Positions 8,916 through 20,819 of a stretch of DNA of 64,000 nucleotides are shown piece by piece. Every line of letters begins with the position of its first letter. The stretch's first letter is position 1. Under the pieces are notes generated by a model. It saw nothing but the letters and a program-made list of their open reading frames with translations. It did no database searches and was not told where the DNA came from. The DNA is from Thalassia testudinum (taxonomy: Eukaryota; Streptophyta; Magnoliopsida; Alismatales; Hydrocharitaceae), in contig JAZHRO010000026.1 in NCBI GenBank assembly GCA_037157565.1, positions 36,578,501 to 36,642,500 on the forward strand. The letters run 5' to 3'. Position numbers and translations under genes: made by a program.

Positions 8916-11543
8916 AAATTATATACATAACATAAGGCAAAATACTTGTCTCTAATTGGTTTTCTTCCCTTCTTCCCAAACTTGCTTCTCCTGAACAAGC
9001 TGGGTTTGTTATAGGAAGATCCATATTTGACCAGATTGCGACCACCTTTGAACTCACCCAATGTATCGACTGTAAAGTCTTTGGCTCTAATATCATTATC
9101 CAGCTGGACTTGGTCAAGGCTTACGATCGTGTTGAGTGTTCGATCCTCTATCAAATTTTGAATAAGTTTGGATTCTCTTCCTCGGCCACTTCCCTGATTA
9201 AGGCCCTTATTGAACATGAAGGGTCATCTGTCCTAGTTGATGGTTGCTCTGGCCCCTTCTTCCATGTCTCGAGAGGGTTGAGGCAAGGGGACCCGATCTC
9301 TCCCCTTTTGTTTGATCTTTTTATGAAACCTTTCATCTGGGGCATTAAGGAGTGGGCCTTTCAAGGCAAGTTTAGGCCTTTTTCCATTAAACGGGGAACC
9401 CTCCTCCCTCTGGGGCTTCTTTATGCTGATGACATTGTTCTGTTCTTAAATGCAAATTCTCATACTATATCAAATCTTTCCAACTTTCTTGCTATATTTT
9501 AACTTTATATTGGTCAATAAATCAGTCACATTAAGAGTCACTGCTTCATTGTCAAACAATTCCTTCTGGTAGGATTGGCCATATCCTTCAACTTCTCAAT
9601 ATTCAACTGGGATCTTTTCCTTTTCAATACTTGGGTTGCCCCATATTTTTAGGTAGGGCTAAGGTGGCGTATTTTCATCAAATCATCGATAAGGTCCAAT
9701 CCAAACTTGCAGGCTGGAAAGCCAACCTCCTTTCATTTGCTTCTAGGTTGCTGCTGATTAAGCATGTGCTTTCCTCGATTCCTATCCATATCCTCTCTAT
9801 TTTGGATGTCCCTAAGGGGGTGGTTCGCAAGTTAGAGTCTATCGTGGATGATTTCTTTTGGGGGGATTCTATTCAGGACAAACATTACCACTTGGTTTCT
9901 TGGAAGCAAGTCTCTAAACCTACTCATTATGGGGGCCTTGGGATCCACAACCTCAATTTGTTTATTTCGGCCCTTAGAATGAAACAAATGTGGCACATCC
10001 TTTTGTCCAGCTCCTCCTACTCTAATCTTATGAGGCAACTCTACGGTCCGTCTCCTAACCTTTCTTCACTCCCAACTCGTGTTAGGACCCTGTGGCATGA
10101 GTTCCAAACTATGAAACCTATGATTAGGTGGGAGGTTCATAAAGGAGACATTGATTTCTAGATGGATTTATGTATTGGAGATTCTCTTCTGAGGGATTTT
10201 ATTCCTGGTAATTCTCCCTCCCCAATGCCTGTGAAGACTGCCCTTCCAAATCTGGATTCCAATCCCCTATCTTCCTACATCCCATCTTAAGTTTACTCCA
10301 AGATCACCTAGGTCGTATTAGGTGATAGAAACGATGTCCCCATTTGGACCCTCACTCCCTCTGGTAATTTCAGTGTTGCCTCTGCTTATGATTCCCACTT
10401 TAGGCATATCCTGATCATCCCTCATCTTAAGGACCTGTGGACTCTCAAACTTCCGTTAAAAATGGTGTTCCATGCTTGGAAGGTTCTCATGAATAAGCTC
10501 CCTCTTGATGATAATATTAACAGACTCGAAATCCCTCTTCCATCTAGGTGCTCTTGCTGTCCTCAAGCTCTGCATATTGAAACTATTTCTCATTTATTCT
10601 CCTCCAACCTTTTGGTAGTGCGTATAGCCAATTGGGTTTCTATGAAGATGGCCATTGCCGCTGTTACTCCTTGCTTTCTCCAACGGATGTCAACTCCATC
10701 TAGGAACCACAGGGATCATATTTGTAAGGGCCTCATTGCTTTTATCTGGATTAATATTTGGAATGTCAGGAATGGCATCCGTCATGATGCTGTCTCCAAT
10801 TCTCAAATTGACCATGTCATACATAAAAATTGGAAGAGTTTTGAGGTTGACAAGTGGATTAAGGAATTTAGGCCTAAAATTTTTGCAGCAAATTGGATTC
10901 GTCCTCCTAATGGGCTTAAAATCAATGTTGCAGGACATCAACATGGGACATCCTTCAAGGTGGGATGGGTGATGCGCAATCAAAGCGGGGATTTCAAGTC
11001 AGGAGCCATATCTTTACTCCCTTTCAATCATAAGTAGAAGGCCTTATTGCATGCTTTTACGCATGCATTAGCTACTTCTAATGGGGTGCAGAATTTGTAC
11101 TTGGAAGCAGACTTTGCTTTGTTGCATTTTTGGTGGAAGGGGAAGATTCCTCTCCCTTGGAATATCAGATCTGATGCTTCTCCTCTGCTGGCCAATAAAG
11201 GGAGGATTAATGATCTCACCTACATCTGTCTTGCAGCTAATGCCTTGGCCTCTAATTTTGTAGTCCACGCGAACTTGACCTGGGAAATCTTCGACAATCC
11301 CTCTTCGCTCCCAGCCAGGAGTAGGGGTCTCGTGACTCTTGACAAAATTCAGTTCCCCTACATTATTTTTCCTTGACGTTGTGATAGCTGGTTTTGGTCC
11401 TTTTTGTCTTTTGCTTCTGATGTACTAAGCCACGAGTCGTGGTCAGCTTTCCCTGTACCTAGCAGGTTTTGGTCTAGTCCCCCTGCCTTTTCTTGCCTCC
11501 GGGGTTGAATAAGAATTACTCCTAGTTTCTTAAAAAAAAAAAA
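8916..11543 (+). mobile_element. L1-type LINE, 5'-truncated
   Basis: This non-LTR retrotransposon ends in a 12-nt poly(A) at 11532-11543. Its 5' end is truncated inside the reverse transcriptase, where the T1 LTR sequence stops at about 8915. It landed in the foldback of the T1 LTR. Imperfect direct copies of a roughly 34-bp stretch (CAGTRATAKATA...CTAAAG) flank it at about 8880-8915 and 11547-11580. These may be a long, diverged target-site duplication. A 3' UTR of about 150 bp lies between the last coding frame and the tail. Confidence 0.85.
8937..11376 (+). pseudogene. LINE ORF2 (reverse transcriptase, zinc-binding, RNase H), broken
   Basis: This is the C-terminal part of the LINE ORF2 protein. 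In order there are fingers/palm remains (PEQAGFVIGRSIFDQI, about 8997), the catalytic motif A region (LVKAYDRV), motif B GLRQGDPISPLLF, and the YADD box at 9422-9433. The thumb/connection part (9631-10161, GCPIFLGRAKV..YF) follows. Next is a zinc-binding domain typical of plant LINE RTs (10462 onward, SRCSCC..ETISHLF), then a degenerate RNase H (near 10915, with NVAG where NVDG is usual). Stops or frame changes at about 9502, 10161, 11037 and 11376 make it non-functional. The endonuclease domain and ORF1 are absent because of the 5' truncation. Confidence 0.85.
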
Positions 11544-12299
11544 GTACAGTGATAGATACAATTATCACTAAAGCTCTAGTGTATATATGTACATATAAGA
11601 GCTCAAACAAGCTTACTTATGCTATCTATACATTACAGTATACGTAATTTAATTATTTATATATTTTATTTAATTACATAATATGTATTTATATTATACA
11701 TATATTATACACATATATATACACACGCAGACACAACACAACTCAAGCACACAATACACACAACACATTCACAACACACCCAGGCACAAGGGGGTTCAAC
11801 ACTTAGGCAATTTCTACCCACTCTCTTCTCCTCTCAACTGGTTCAGACTGGCTCAGCTCAACTCAACCTAAAAATTGGGTTTAATGGGCGGGCAACCTTT
11901 TTGAGGGATACGCAGCACCCATTTCTGGGTGGGACCAAACCTCTACTAGGGCCACCCTAGTTCTTAGTTAGGTGTATTATGTCTGGTTTAATGCTCTATA
12001 ATGATCCCTCACAGGCCCATGCACAGTGCACGGCCCCCAACCCAATGCACCACACACTCAAGTATCTCATATGCCATATTCAAATCGAGAGAGAGAGAGG
12101 TGATGGTGTATGTGGGTGCCTAGCACCAAATGACTGAGGAGCCATAGATAGAAAATCCTAATAAGGTGCTTCACCCGCTTGACGACACACAATGTCGCGC
12201 TTTCTTTAGCACCCAAATTCGCTGTGGCAGCACAAATGCTATTCTGATTTAGTGAATTTGGCCCTTGATTTGAGTGCCCCAATTAAACCCAATTTCAAA

Positions 12300-13130
12300 A
12301 TAAATTATACGGTTGTAAAGCCCTTACATAGGGCTACATAATTATGTAGTTACTTTACAAGAATAAGTTAGTTTCTTATATAATTAAATTAGCTAAAATC
12401 TACAATTTATACACATTAAATTAGAGTTTAATTTGCTAATTATAGTATAAATTAGTTAATTAATTGTACAATTGACTTAATACAGTATTAACATACATAA
12501 TAAATTATTTATTACAGATTTTCATTATATTTTATAAGCTTTATTTTAATTTATTTACAATTAAATACATGTTTTAGGTGATTTTTCATATAAATAAACT
12601 ATAAATACTATAATACAGTATAAATATGGTTTAAATAAGTTGGAAATACTTAGTATAATATATTACAAGTATACAATATAAATTATCTCAGTCTTAACTT
12701 AATTTACTAATTTCTTTTATTTTAATTTAATAAATTACCTAGTTAACTTAATAACTTAATTACTTACTGTAAATATATAATTAAATTATATTAAAGGTAT
12801 AATATGGTTCATAGTACATATATAAATATATATGTACAATATTAGGTACAAATATATACATTTAACTAGGTTTGTCTAATTACTTAGTTATTATACATTT
12901 AAGTTATATAAATTAATATAAAATAATACAATAAAGTTATATCTACATTAAATTATTCTAAATACTTAATTTAATACATAGAATACATATATAAGTTATT
13001 TATATACATTTTATACATATTGTATACTATTTACATATAGCTTAGGTTTAATTAATATATATAAGTATATACATAGTATACATGGTATTTTTGGGAGTTT
13101 TTAGGTAGTTTCTAATTTTTATGGGTTTTA
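12300..13130. other. AT-rich block of the T1 LTR
   Basis: About 0.8 kb composed almost only of A and T with short (AT)n and TTAATTA-type words and no coding potential. Equivalent blocks lie in the other T1 copies at 36235-36780 and 44770-45520, so it is a fixed part of this LTR family rather than a random insertion. Confidence 0.6.
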
Positions 13131-15668
13131 TATATGTATTAGAGATAGGGGATGAGAGAGAAAGAGTGAGATGAGAGAGAAAAGTTGTTTTTGGTGTTTT
13201 TGATGTTAAGTTCTTTTATTAAGTTCCAATGTATATTAAACCGTCGGCTAGTATGTTTTACCAAGTCGAGGTTCAGAATGCCTTGAAACTTGGCACACAC
13301 CTAAAAATATACCTAATCTCGACCAAGATAGGTTTATTTTATTTTTTAAAGATTTTTTAAAGATTTTTATTTATTTACAAAGTTGACACATGTAAGGCCT
13401 TGAAAAGGTTTTGGAATTGGAACCTAAAGCCCTAAAAATAGTTTGAGTGGCTGGAAATGCAGTTTAAACATTCAGAAATACTCAACATGCATTTTGAAAT
13501 ATGTTTGATCACTTAAACACAATTTCTTACTCAATTTCACTAAAATTAAAGTTTTGAACATGTAATTCAATTCAAATGGCTGACAAGGGAATTTAACCTA
13601 AGATTACAAGCACTCCAAATCAAATTAAAATCCATTTCAAGTACATGAATGCTTATAAATGATATACCTAACATTACAACTCATGTCAGCTCACTTAAAC
13701 ACTCACAACCCAGCCAAAACCCACTCAGACAGTAGCTTAGCAACTGCAGCTGCTATAATTCAGCAACAACAGTTGCTGCAGCTATGTCTACTGCCAAATT
13801 CAGCAGTTACTGCTGCCATCTCAAATCAGACACTATCTTTAGCAATCAGATGTCTTAAAACACAATTGTTGCAAAATGAATCTCAACTGTGCTCCTTCTA
13901 CATTGCTGATAGTCAAGGACTGTCTAGAGATCAAATTCAGATCTTCAGGGTCTGATCTAAGGTAGCTTCAAGTTTGAAAATCGGAATGAAAAACAATTTA
14001 GTCAAAGGAAGCCAATTCATCATCAAATCCTTAAGATCATCAAATGAAATCCACAGAAAAATCAATTCAGATTGCTAGAACAGAGTGGCTGATTTCCATC
14101 AGCTCAAATCTAATTTTCACATCGAAATCCAGGTTGCATTTATCTTGAATACTCCATAGAAAATTTGAAGCTAATAGAGACAAGACCCAGCTCAAAGCTC
14201 ATTCGATTTCCAGTTAAATAATTCAAATAATTCTCATGAGAGAAAATCAATGTTGCCCGCTTGGCATTTAATATAAGATCACTTCATAGTGAAATGGTCT
14301 AAGAACTCTGCACACTATGATTTAATGCTCAGGATTCTTAGGTGATCACAAAAAAAAATAATTGGGTCATTGTTTAGCCTTTTTTTAGTGAATCTGAGAG
14401 TCCTTGGCTAAACTACCCAATTTACAACTCAAATTGGGCTTATGCTCATCTGAAAATTAAAAATCACATCATACATCCTAGATTCATCGCATTGCACCCA
14501 ATTGAGTGAATAAAAATTCAAATCGCTCAATTAAATCCATTAAAACTCAAATCGATACCAAATCTTGCGATTGGGCTTAAAATCCACATACAAATACATC
14601 GAGCAAACTTGACACAATTGAATCCAGATCAGGGGCCTTTGTGGATTTATGATGAGAATGAATCTTTGGAGCAAATTCAGATCTAGAAGCCAAGGCTTCA
14701 GATCTAAATTTGACCTTGATGGACAGGTGGATGATGAAAAGATTGCAAGGGAAAATCAAAAGCGATTTATGAAGCGTAGAGAAAGTTGTATGCATCGAAA
14801 TGGGGGTGGAAAAACACCTCTCTGATCTAAATTGATCAGAGAGGGTGGAGTGGATCTACATTAATCTACTCCTACACTAAACTAATCCATCATCAAATTT
14901 GATTTCTAATCTACTCCTACTGATCTAAATTACACTAATTACTAATCTAATTACTTTAGAAAGCAGACAAATCCTAATCTAAAGGAGGAATGGGATGCCT
15001 GGGCTATAGCTGGTCACTACAACGATGAAGGGGGATGAGGAGGACTCTAGCGAGGAATGGGATCCTTGGATCCACAGTGGGTTGCTGTGATGACAAAATT
15101 GAGGAAGGAAAGTCACCTCTATCACTGGTGGCCCTGATGAAGGAGGAAGGAGAACAGGAGGGTGGATGAAAGGATCGGCTCAAAGGGAGGGAGTCGATCG
15201 GCATGCATGCAGCTCAAGGGAGCAGCTTAAGTAGGCAGAGGAGTGAATGTGCTTACCATAAAGGTGCGATTAAGCACCTAGGGCTTGGGCGATGGGGATG
15301 AGAAGAGAGGTGTGCACGAAGTCCAAATCAAATTGTAGCTATTAGATGGGATCTAGGGGGAAAGGTGACTGCATGTACAGAAGTGTGCGAAGCTTCGAAT
15401 TGGTTTTGGCCATAGGATCATGAGATCAAAGAATGAACGGTAGCGATCTCGTGTGTTCTTGGGGTGAATAGTGCACTTGCGAGTGCAGCTATTTTGGTGG
15501 ATTTGCATGAAGGCCCTTATGGGCAAAGGGGTAGAACAATAGCACAGAAGCCCATAAGTGGCAAGAAGGATATCAGAGCCATCCTCAGGTCTTGCAAAGA
15601 AGCCCTTGGCTATTTACAAAATGGTCCCTGGAGGTTTTTAAATGAAGAAAATGTATATGGCCTGAGGA

Positions 15669-15673
15669 CCTAT
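15669..15673. repeat. Target-site duplication of copia element S1 (left copy)
   Basis: CCTAT at 15669-15673 is repeated at 32531-32535, directly outside the two LTRs. The T1 LTR sequence continues on both sides. Confidence 0.85.
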
Positions 15674-16675
15674 TGAGAGTAGGAGAATATCCTGTGGATC
15701 GCAACTAAATACTAGAGGAGAGGGGTGAATAGTATTGCTTTAAAATATATGCACAGATAAAAAATAAAGCACTAAAGATTCATACACAGAGTACACCTGA
15801 TTTATAGTAGAAACCTAATCTGGGTGAAAACCACTACCTAAGCCTCCCAGCTTAGGGTTTTTCCAACTAGTCCAAGCTAGTCAATCCACTGATGTACCAC
15901 TTGAATGAAGGTGGCACAACCTCGTACAACCACTTCCCTTTTTATCCTAAAGAGAAGATAAAACAACACCATGGATCTACCCAACAAACTTGGGATCGGT
16001 AAATCAAAATAACAAAATAGAATAACAAGAATAACTTCTATGGAACCTCAATAAAGGATCAAACTGATTTTTCGCAAAGGTTCGAGGCGTCGTGCTTTTG
16101 AAGAATGTAAAGAACGGGGTGCAAAAGTTTTTGGAATAAGCACGAGAAGCTCTATTTTTGAATGGTATTTCTATTTGAAAGTTATGAAAGGATGGGCTGT
16201 GTACGACTTCTATTTATACTAAAAGTTTTGTCTGAATGGAAAATTAAATTAGTCGATCAATTAAGGTTAATTGGTCGATCAAAAGTCAATTTGGTCGATC
16301 AATTAAGATGGTTGGTCGATCACTGATTGATCGGTCAATTAACTTGGTTGATCGATCAAAAGGATATTTCTCAACTTCCTAAAATGGGCTGATTTTATCG
16401 GTTAATGAAGTTGGTTGGTCGATCAATTAGTTAGTTTGGTCGATCAATAACCCTAAAAGCTTGGTTTTGAAAAGATATGTGAAAAATCCATTTTTGAGTT
16501 TTATTTGAGGTTCCTTACAATAATGTCCTAAACTCAAATAAAGATAAAAAGACACACATAAGCAACTTTCTTCACTTGACTTGAAAGATGCTTTAATGCT
16601 TTAATCCGAGATAGTCCTGCAATTTTACTCTAGCAATAAACATAATTTTGGTGCATCAAAACAAAGGTGCTTATA
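15674..16675 (-). repeat. 3' LTR of copia element S1
   Basis: This is a direct repeat of 31552-32530. On the + strand it begins TGAGAGTAGGAGAATATCC and ends GTGCTTATA, where the partner ends GTGCTTACA, so the terminal TG of the sense strand has mutated to TA. It holds about seven copies of the decamer TGGTCGATCA or close variants between 16250 and 16450. Confidence 0.9.
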
Positions 16676-16690
16676 TTCTCCCCCTTTTTG
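16676..16690 (-). promoter_or_regulatory. Polypurine tract of S1
   Basis: CAAAAAGGGGGAGAA on the minus strand lies immediately upstream of the 3' LTR. It is the usual plant copia primer for plus-strand DNA synthesis. Confidence 0.8.
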
Positions 16691-16992
16691 ATGATAACAA
16701 AGTTATAATTATGAAATTTAAAAGGTTGCATAATATCTTCCCCTTTTTGTTTCAGCAAAAAGTAAAACATGCTGCTTGTGATTGTACATTTAACTCTCCC
16801 TTAAACATGTAATTCAAGCAGTATAAATATCATGCAATATAAGAGAGCTAAAGAGAAACATAAAACTAAGAGAGATAATCTTCATGCATAAATAAAGAGT
16901 CTAGATAAGCAATGCATAGAACATAAATGTTTTGAGAAAAATTAAGTTATACATGCCAATCAACAATAACTAAGAAAATATAATCTAATCAT

Positions 16993-17822
16993 CTAATGAT
17001 GCCATGAAGGCATCCATAGTGCTCTGAAGATCAATGTCCAACTTGAGGTCTAGTGAATCTGATCTCTCAAAAGATGCAGGCTAACCAAGACAAAGGCAAC
17101 GTTGAGTTGATGACTTGGGTGTAGGTTGCCTAGATGTCCTGCGCGGTGGAGTAACCTAATGATCTGCTGCTGCTGCTGCTGAAGTAGTAGGTGGAGGAGG
17201 AGGTGCTGCAGAGGATGGAGGCATGGTAGTAGATCAGCGAGGTTAAGGAGGTCGATGAAGCTGCTACCGAATGTCATGGACAGACTCTCCAAGTCTGTCC
17301 AAGAACTGACTCTGAGCATTCAGGTAGTCTGATACCTGATGCCCATGGTGCATCATCATCAAATCCGTCTCTCTGCTGATGCAAGTCAAGAAAAGTAGGT
17401 CCAACAGAAGGACGGCCAAGAATCTCTGTCAAAACATCTGCATTGACTAGAGCCTCTATTCCGTAGATGTTCGAGGTCAACTCGATGTTGGAGCCTTCAC
17501 CTATATCTTTGAGATTGGCATAAAATAGGTGACAAGCCATGGGATCAACATAGGGAATGCGGCCATGCTTGGAACCTGCATAAAAGTTTCGCTCAAATAG
17601 TCGCAAAATCTGATGGTATGCAAAATTTTTACGGATCCCAAGGAAAATGGACTTGAAATAAGTGAAGTCAACAGGTTTACCGACATGCAGAGAGAATTTT
17701 ACAAATAATGAAAAATGGTTGCGAGAGGCTTCGGTAATGAAAAAACGATCAAAAGTGTCATCACGATGACTATAAGAGCCGTGTGCACATTTGGGTGCCA
17801 TATGGTAAAGAGCAAAAATCAT
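16993..17822 (-). pseudogene. Extra 3' reading frame of S1 (plant transposon protein-like, in env-like position)
   Basis: The frame lies between RNase H and the 3' LTR on the minus strand, where SIRE-type copia elements carry an additional gene. The open part (17822-17274) contains KPVDFTYFKSIFLG, then MACHLFYANLKDIGEG and VLTEILGRPSVG. This pattern resembles the 'putative plant transposon protein' domain common in plant retroelement products. A frameshift near 17300 moves the sequence into a frame with DRLGESVHDI, a Pro-rich and poly-Ala/Gln tract (17150-17200) and a C-terminus ending ...MDAFMASLDD at 16993. I see no signal peptide or transmembrane segment, so an envelope role is not supported by what remains. 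The family name is from memory and the function is unknown. Confidence 0.55.
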
Positions 17823-18790
17823 GGTTGGTCAATCAACAAAAGTGACAGGTCGATAAAAAATGAACCGGACTTTTGGTCGATCAACCAAGGAATTTGGTCG
17901 ACAAAAAGATCTCAGACCGGGAAAAAAAGAATGGTTGACCAGATGATAAACTCACTAATGCTACAAGATTTTGCAAGAAAATACACAAACAAGATCAACA
18001 TGTAAGAGTAAGTCAAGGCACATTGTAAACACAAGAAAAATCCAAAGAAATGGATGTAGCCAAGGTTTAGAATGTACCGAGATCGAACCAAAGTTGGTCG
18101 ATCAAAAGATGGCCGGATGGAGAGCGTGCAAGGATGTTGAAGTCGTGTGAGCATGGAGGTGCGAGGAGGCGGCAAGCGAGCATGCACACGTGAGGACCGG
18201 AGCACGGGGGACCAACACACAGAGGGGGCTTGTGCATGAGGTGGTCGGAGGTGGCGATCGTTGGTCGATCACACGGCTGGTGGAGAGGAGTTGGGTCGGG
18301 AGTGTTTTGGTGGAGTGGGGACCAAATGAGTGGGGTAGAGTAAAAAAAAAGGTTTTTGGAGTAAAAAATGAAGTATTTTATAGAGAACGTGATTAGTAAA
18401 ATAGGTAAATACCCCTAAGGCAACTAATCACATAGGTTAGAATTGGTAAAAGTTGATTGCGAATGCAAAATATGGACAAAAGATCGCAATCTTTGAAAAG
18501 AGAATCCACCAGTTTTGGTCAATTAGAACAAGTTTTTTGTCGACCAAAACAAAAAGTGATTGATCAAAAAAGTTAATTGGTCGATCAGAGTTTGAATGTT
18601 TGGAGGGAAAAGTCTCACCCAAATGGATTGGTTGATCAAAAATTTTGATTGATTAATCAAAAGCCAAAGTTTTGGAGGGAGATTTCCCGCCAAGCAAATT
18701 TAAGTTTTAGTTGATCAAACAGGACTATTTGATTGATTAAAGGTTTGTCAATCAATTTTGGAAAATTGATCGATCAAAATAGTAAAAGAA
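17820..18790. repeat. Dispersed TGGTCGATCA repeats upstream of the extra frame
   Basis: This non-coding spacer of S1 carries many copies of TTGGTCGATCAA or variants such as TTGGTCGACAAA and TTGATCGATCAA. The same word is clustered in both S1 LTRs. No protein-like frame was found in 17823-18800. Confidence 0.65.
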
Positions 18791-18806
18791 ACATTCGTTA
18801 GGCAAA

Positions 18807-19095
18807 TTAATTAAGCTCTTTTAATCTACATAAACTTAGTGAATGACAAATTTGATTAAACCTTTCTTTTGGTAATGGTTTTGTGAATATATCAGCTAGT
18901 TGATTTTCTATGTTGACAAATTCTAAATTGATATCCCCTTTTAAGACATAATCTCTAAGAAAGTGGTGTCTAACATCTATATGTTTGGTCTTAGAGTGTT
19001 GTACTGGATTCTTAGATAGATTAATGACACTTGTGTTATCACACAAAATTTTGTTATTCTTATAAGATAAGTCAAAGACTTGTAATGTCTGTTTC
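18807..19095 (-). pseudogene. RNase H C-terminal part of S1 polyprotein
   Basis: The minus-strand frame continues the copia RNase H interrupted by T3. It begins at the WMKQTLQVF segment and includes CDNTSVINLSKNPVQHSKTK, the HIDVRHHFLRD block and the ADIFTKPLP signature near the end of copia pol. The other half of the domain lies at 27320-27625. The halves join at the ATCCA duplicated by T3. No stop occurs within this piece. Confidence 0.85.
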
Positions 19096-19100
19096 ATCCA
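19096..19100. repeat. Target-site duplication of T3 (left copy)
   Basis: ATCCA at 19096-19100 is repeated at 27315-27319, outside the two T3 LTRs and inside the RNase H codons of S1. Confidence 0.9.
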
Positions 19101-20819
19101 TGAAAGAGCGATCTTCATTTTCGTTGAAAACTGTAACATAAAATGATGTGTCGTTGTATTTAATCGTGTGGTAGAAAATCACTTTTCAAAATATTTTAAT
19201 TTTCAGAATCTAACCACGAATAGTTAGGTCATCTCCATAGAGAGGAATTAGCCTATTTAAACTAGTAAATAGTATCTTGTTTATTAGGGAATCTCAGTGG
19301 GTATGCATAATACTTAGTGCAACTTATTACCCTCATGAATTCTCATTCTAAGCAATTAATTAAAATTGAAGGGGTTTATATGCAAAATTATCACAATATA
19401 ATATTCTAATGATCTTGGTAATGATAATCAAGGTAACTACTAATTTCCCGTAAAACATTCCTCATTTACGATAATCAATGTGGCATGCTATTATCTAATT
19501 CATGAAATACTCAATCAGAAGCAATTTATAACGAATAGAGAGATATGCATGCAAATTCACCTTAATATATTAATTTGGTAAATAAATGAATAGGAAGTTT
19601 CACAATGGCATTTTCCGTAATTACTAATTGAATGAAAAATAGAGGTTTTTGCCTCTCTCTTCCGTGCACAAGCGTGGGTCAACGGCTGATGGCAAGGTCG
19701 CACGTAGAGATGTGTCTCGACGAGTGCTTCACAATGGTGGCAGCGGCACGTCGCGAGGAGGTTGGTGGTGGCCGGCCACGGAGATGAACGGCGACGGTGG
19801 AGAACTGCAGCCGACCGTGTGTGCTGCAGGTGCTGGCGCACGGTTGCTGGTGGTGGTGCGGGCACACGAAAGCGCTAGAGGGAGGCTGCAGGGGCGCATG
19901 GGCATTCTGCAGTGCCTGCAGAGGGTGCACTAGGCGCTGGAGGGAGAAGGATACGCAGCGCCTGCAGGCGCTTGAAGGCGGGTCTGGCAGATGCAGGATG
20001 GGGCGCTGGCGCTGGAGAGGGGGAAACGCTTGCGGGCGCTGGAGGGGCGCTGGCTGGAGGCACTAGAGGCGGGTCTACGTAGGTGTTGGAGAGGGGCTGC
20101 AGGGTGCACGATCGTTCTTTAGCGCCTGCAGAGGGCGGTGGTGGCATGGGATCTTGCAGGGCACTGCAGGTGAGGGTGCTGAGGCAGTGCAGTGAAGGCG
20201 GTGGAAGGTGTTGCATGCGCACAAGAGGGTGAGCGCCCTGCGGGGTGCTGTGTGGGTGCGCTTGCAGTGAGAGGACTGCGCCTGCGGGGCGCGATGGCGA
20301 TGTTGCGGGCGCGGGTGGGGCAGCTGCAGGCTGGAAGGGTGCGGTGGAAGGTGACTTCAGTGCACGCTTGGTTCACAGGGTCAGCCCTCTCCACGGTGGA
20401 GAAGGTGGCTAGGGAGAAGGTGGATCCCCGCAATGGGGAGGAAGATGATGCCCGCTATCCAACTTTTCCCAACCTCTTTATCTCCTCTCCCTGCGTGCGT
20501 GAGTTAAGGAATTTTCAAATCCCTTTGCTATTTTTGGCCGGCGACTGTTGAGGGTGGCCGGAGGATGGGGGAAAAAAATGCCACCGGTTGTTTGAAAGGG
20601 GAATTTACCCTCCCCTCCTTGTTCCTTTGCCAAATATTCTTCCTGCACATAAAAACATAAAATCATTACATATTAAGTTATAGAATACTATAAAATAGAT
20701 GTAAACTTAAATCGTGATGCATGCAAACATTCTATAACTTAATGTAGTTATTAACAAACCTAAAAGGTACGATTAAAGTTACTTAGGCGTAATATTAGTC
20801 CATTAAAATGGACTCATCA
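19101..20819 (-). repeat. 3' LTR of T3
   Basis: This is a direct repeat of 25582-27314. On the + strand it starts TGAAAGAGCG and ends GGACTCATCA. The stretch 19640-20560 is strikingly GC-rich, with recurring GCGCTGGAG, GGGCGC and CTGCAGG words, and contrasts with AT-rich flanks. The outer tip on the sense strand is a hairpin (AGTCCATT..AATGGACT at 20797-20814). Confidence 0.9.
19150..19158 (-). promoter_or_regulatory. tRNA-Asp 5'-end complement in T3 LTR
   Basis: GTCGTTGTA on the + strand equals tRNA-Asp nt 1-9. It lies about 50 nt from the LTR edge. The other LTR has GTTGTTGTA at 25631-25639. The match is short, and I include it only because its position agrees with the longer matches in the T0, T1 and T2 LTRs. 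Confidence 0.3.

Noticed and set aside
13659..13955. 98-codon + strand frame
   Set aside because: It lies antisense within the T1 LTR, contains CAG/CTG-type short repeats, and is not kept in the other T1 copies.
17050..17319. Poly-Gln/Leu protein encoded by CTG repeats
   Set aside because: It is the wrong frame of the S1 extra gene; another frame there gives a coherent Pro/Ala-rich tail and a natural C-terminus.
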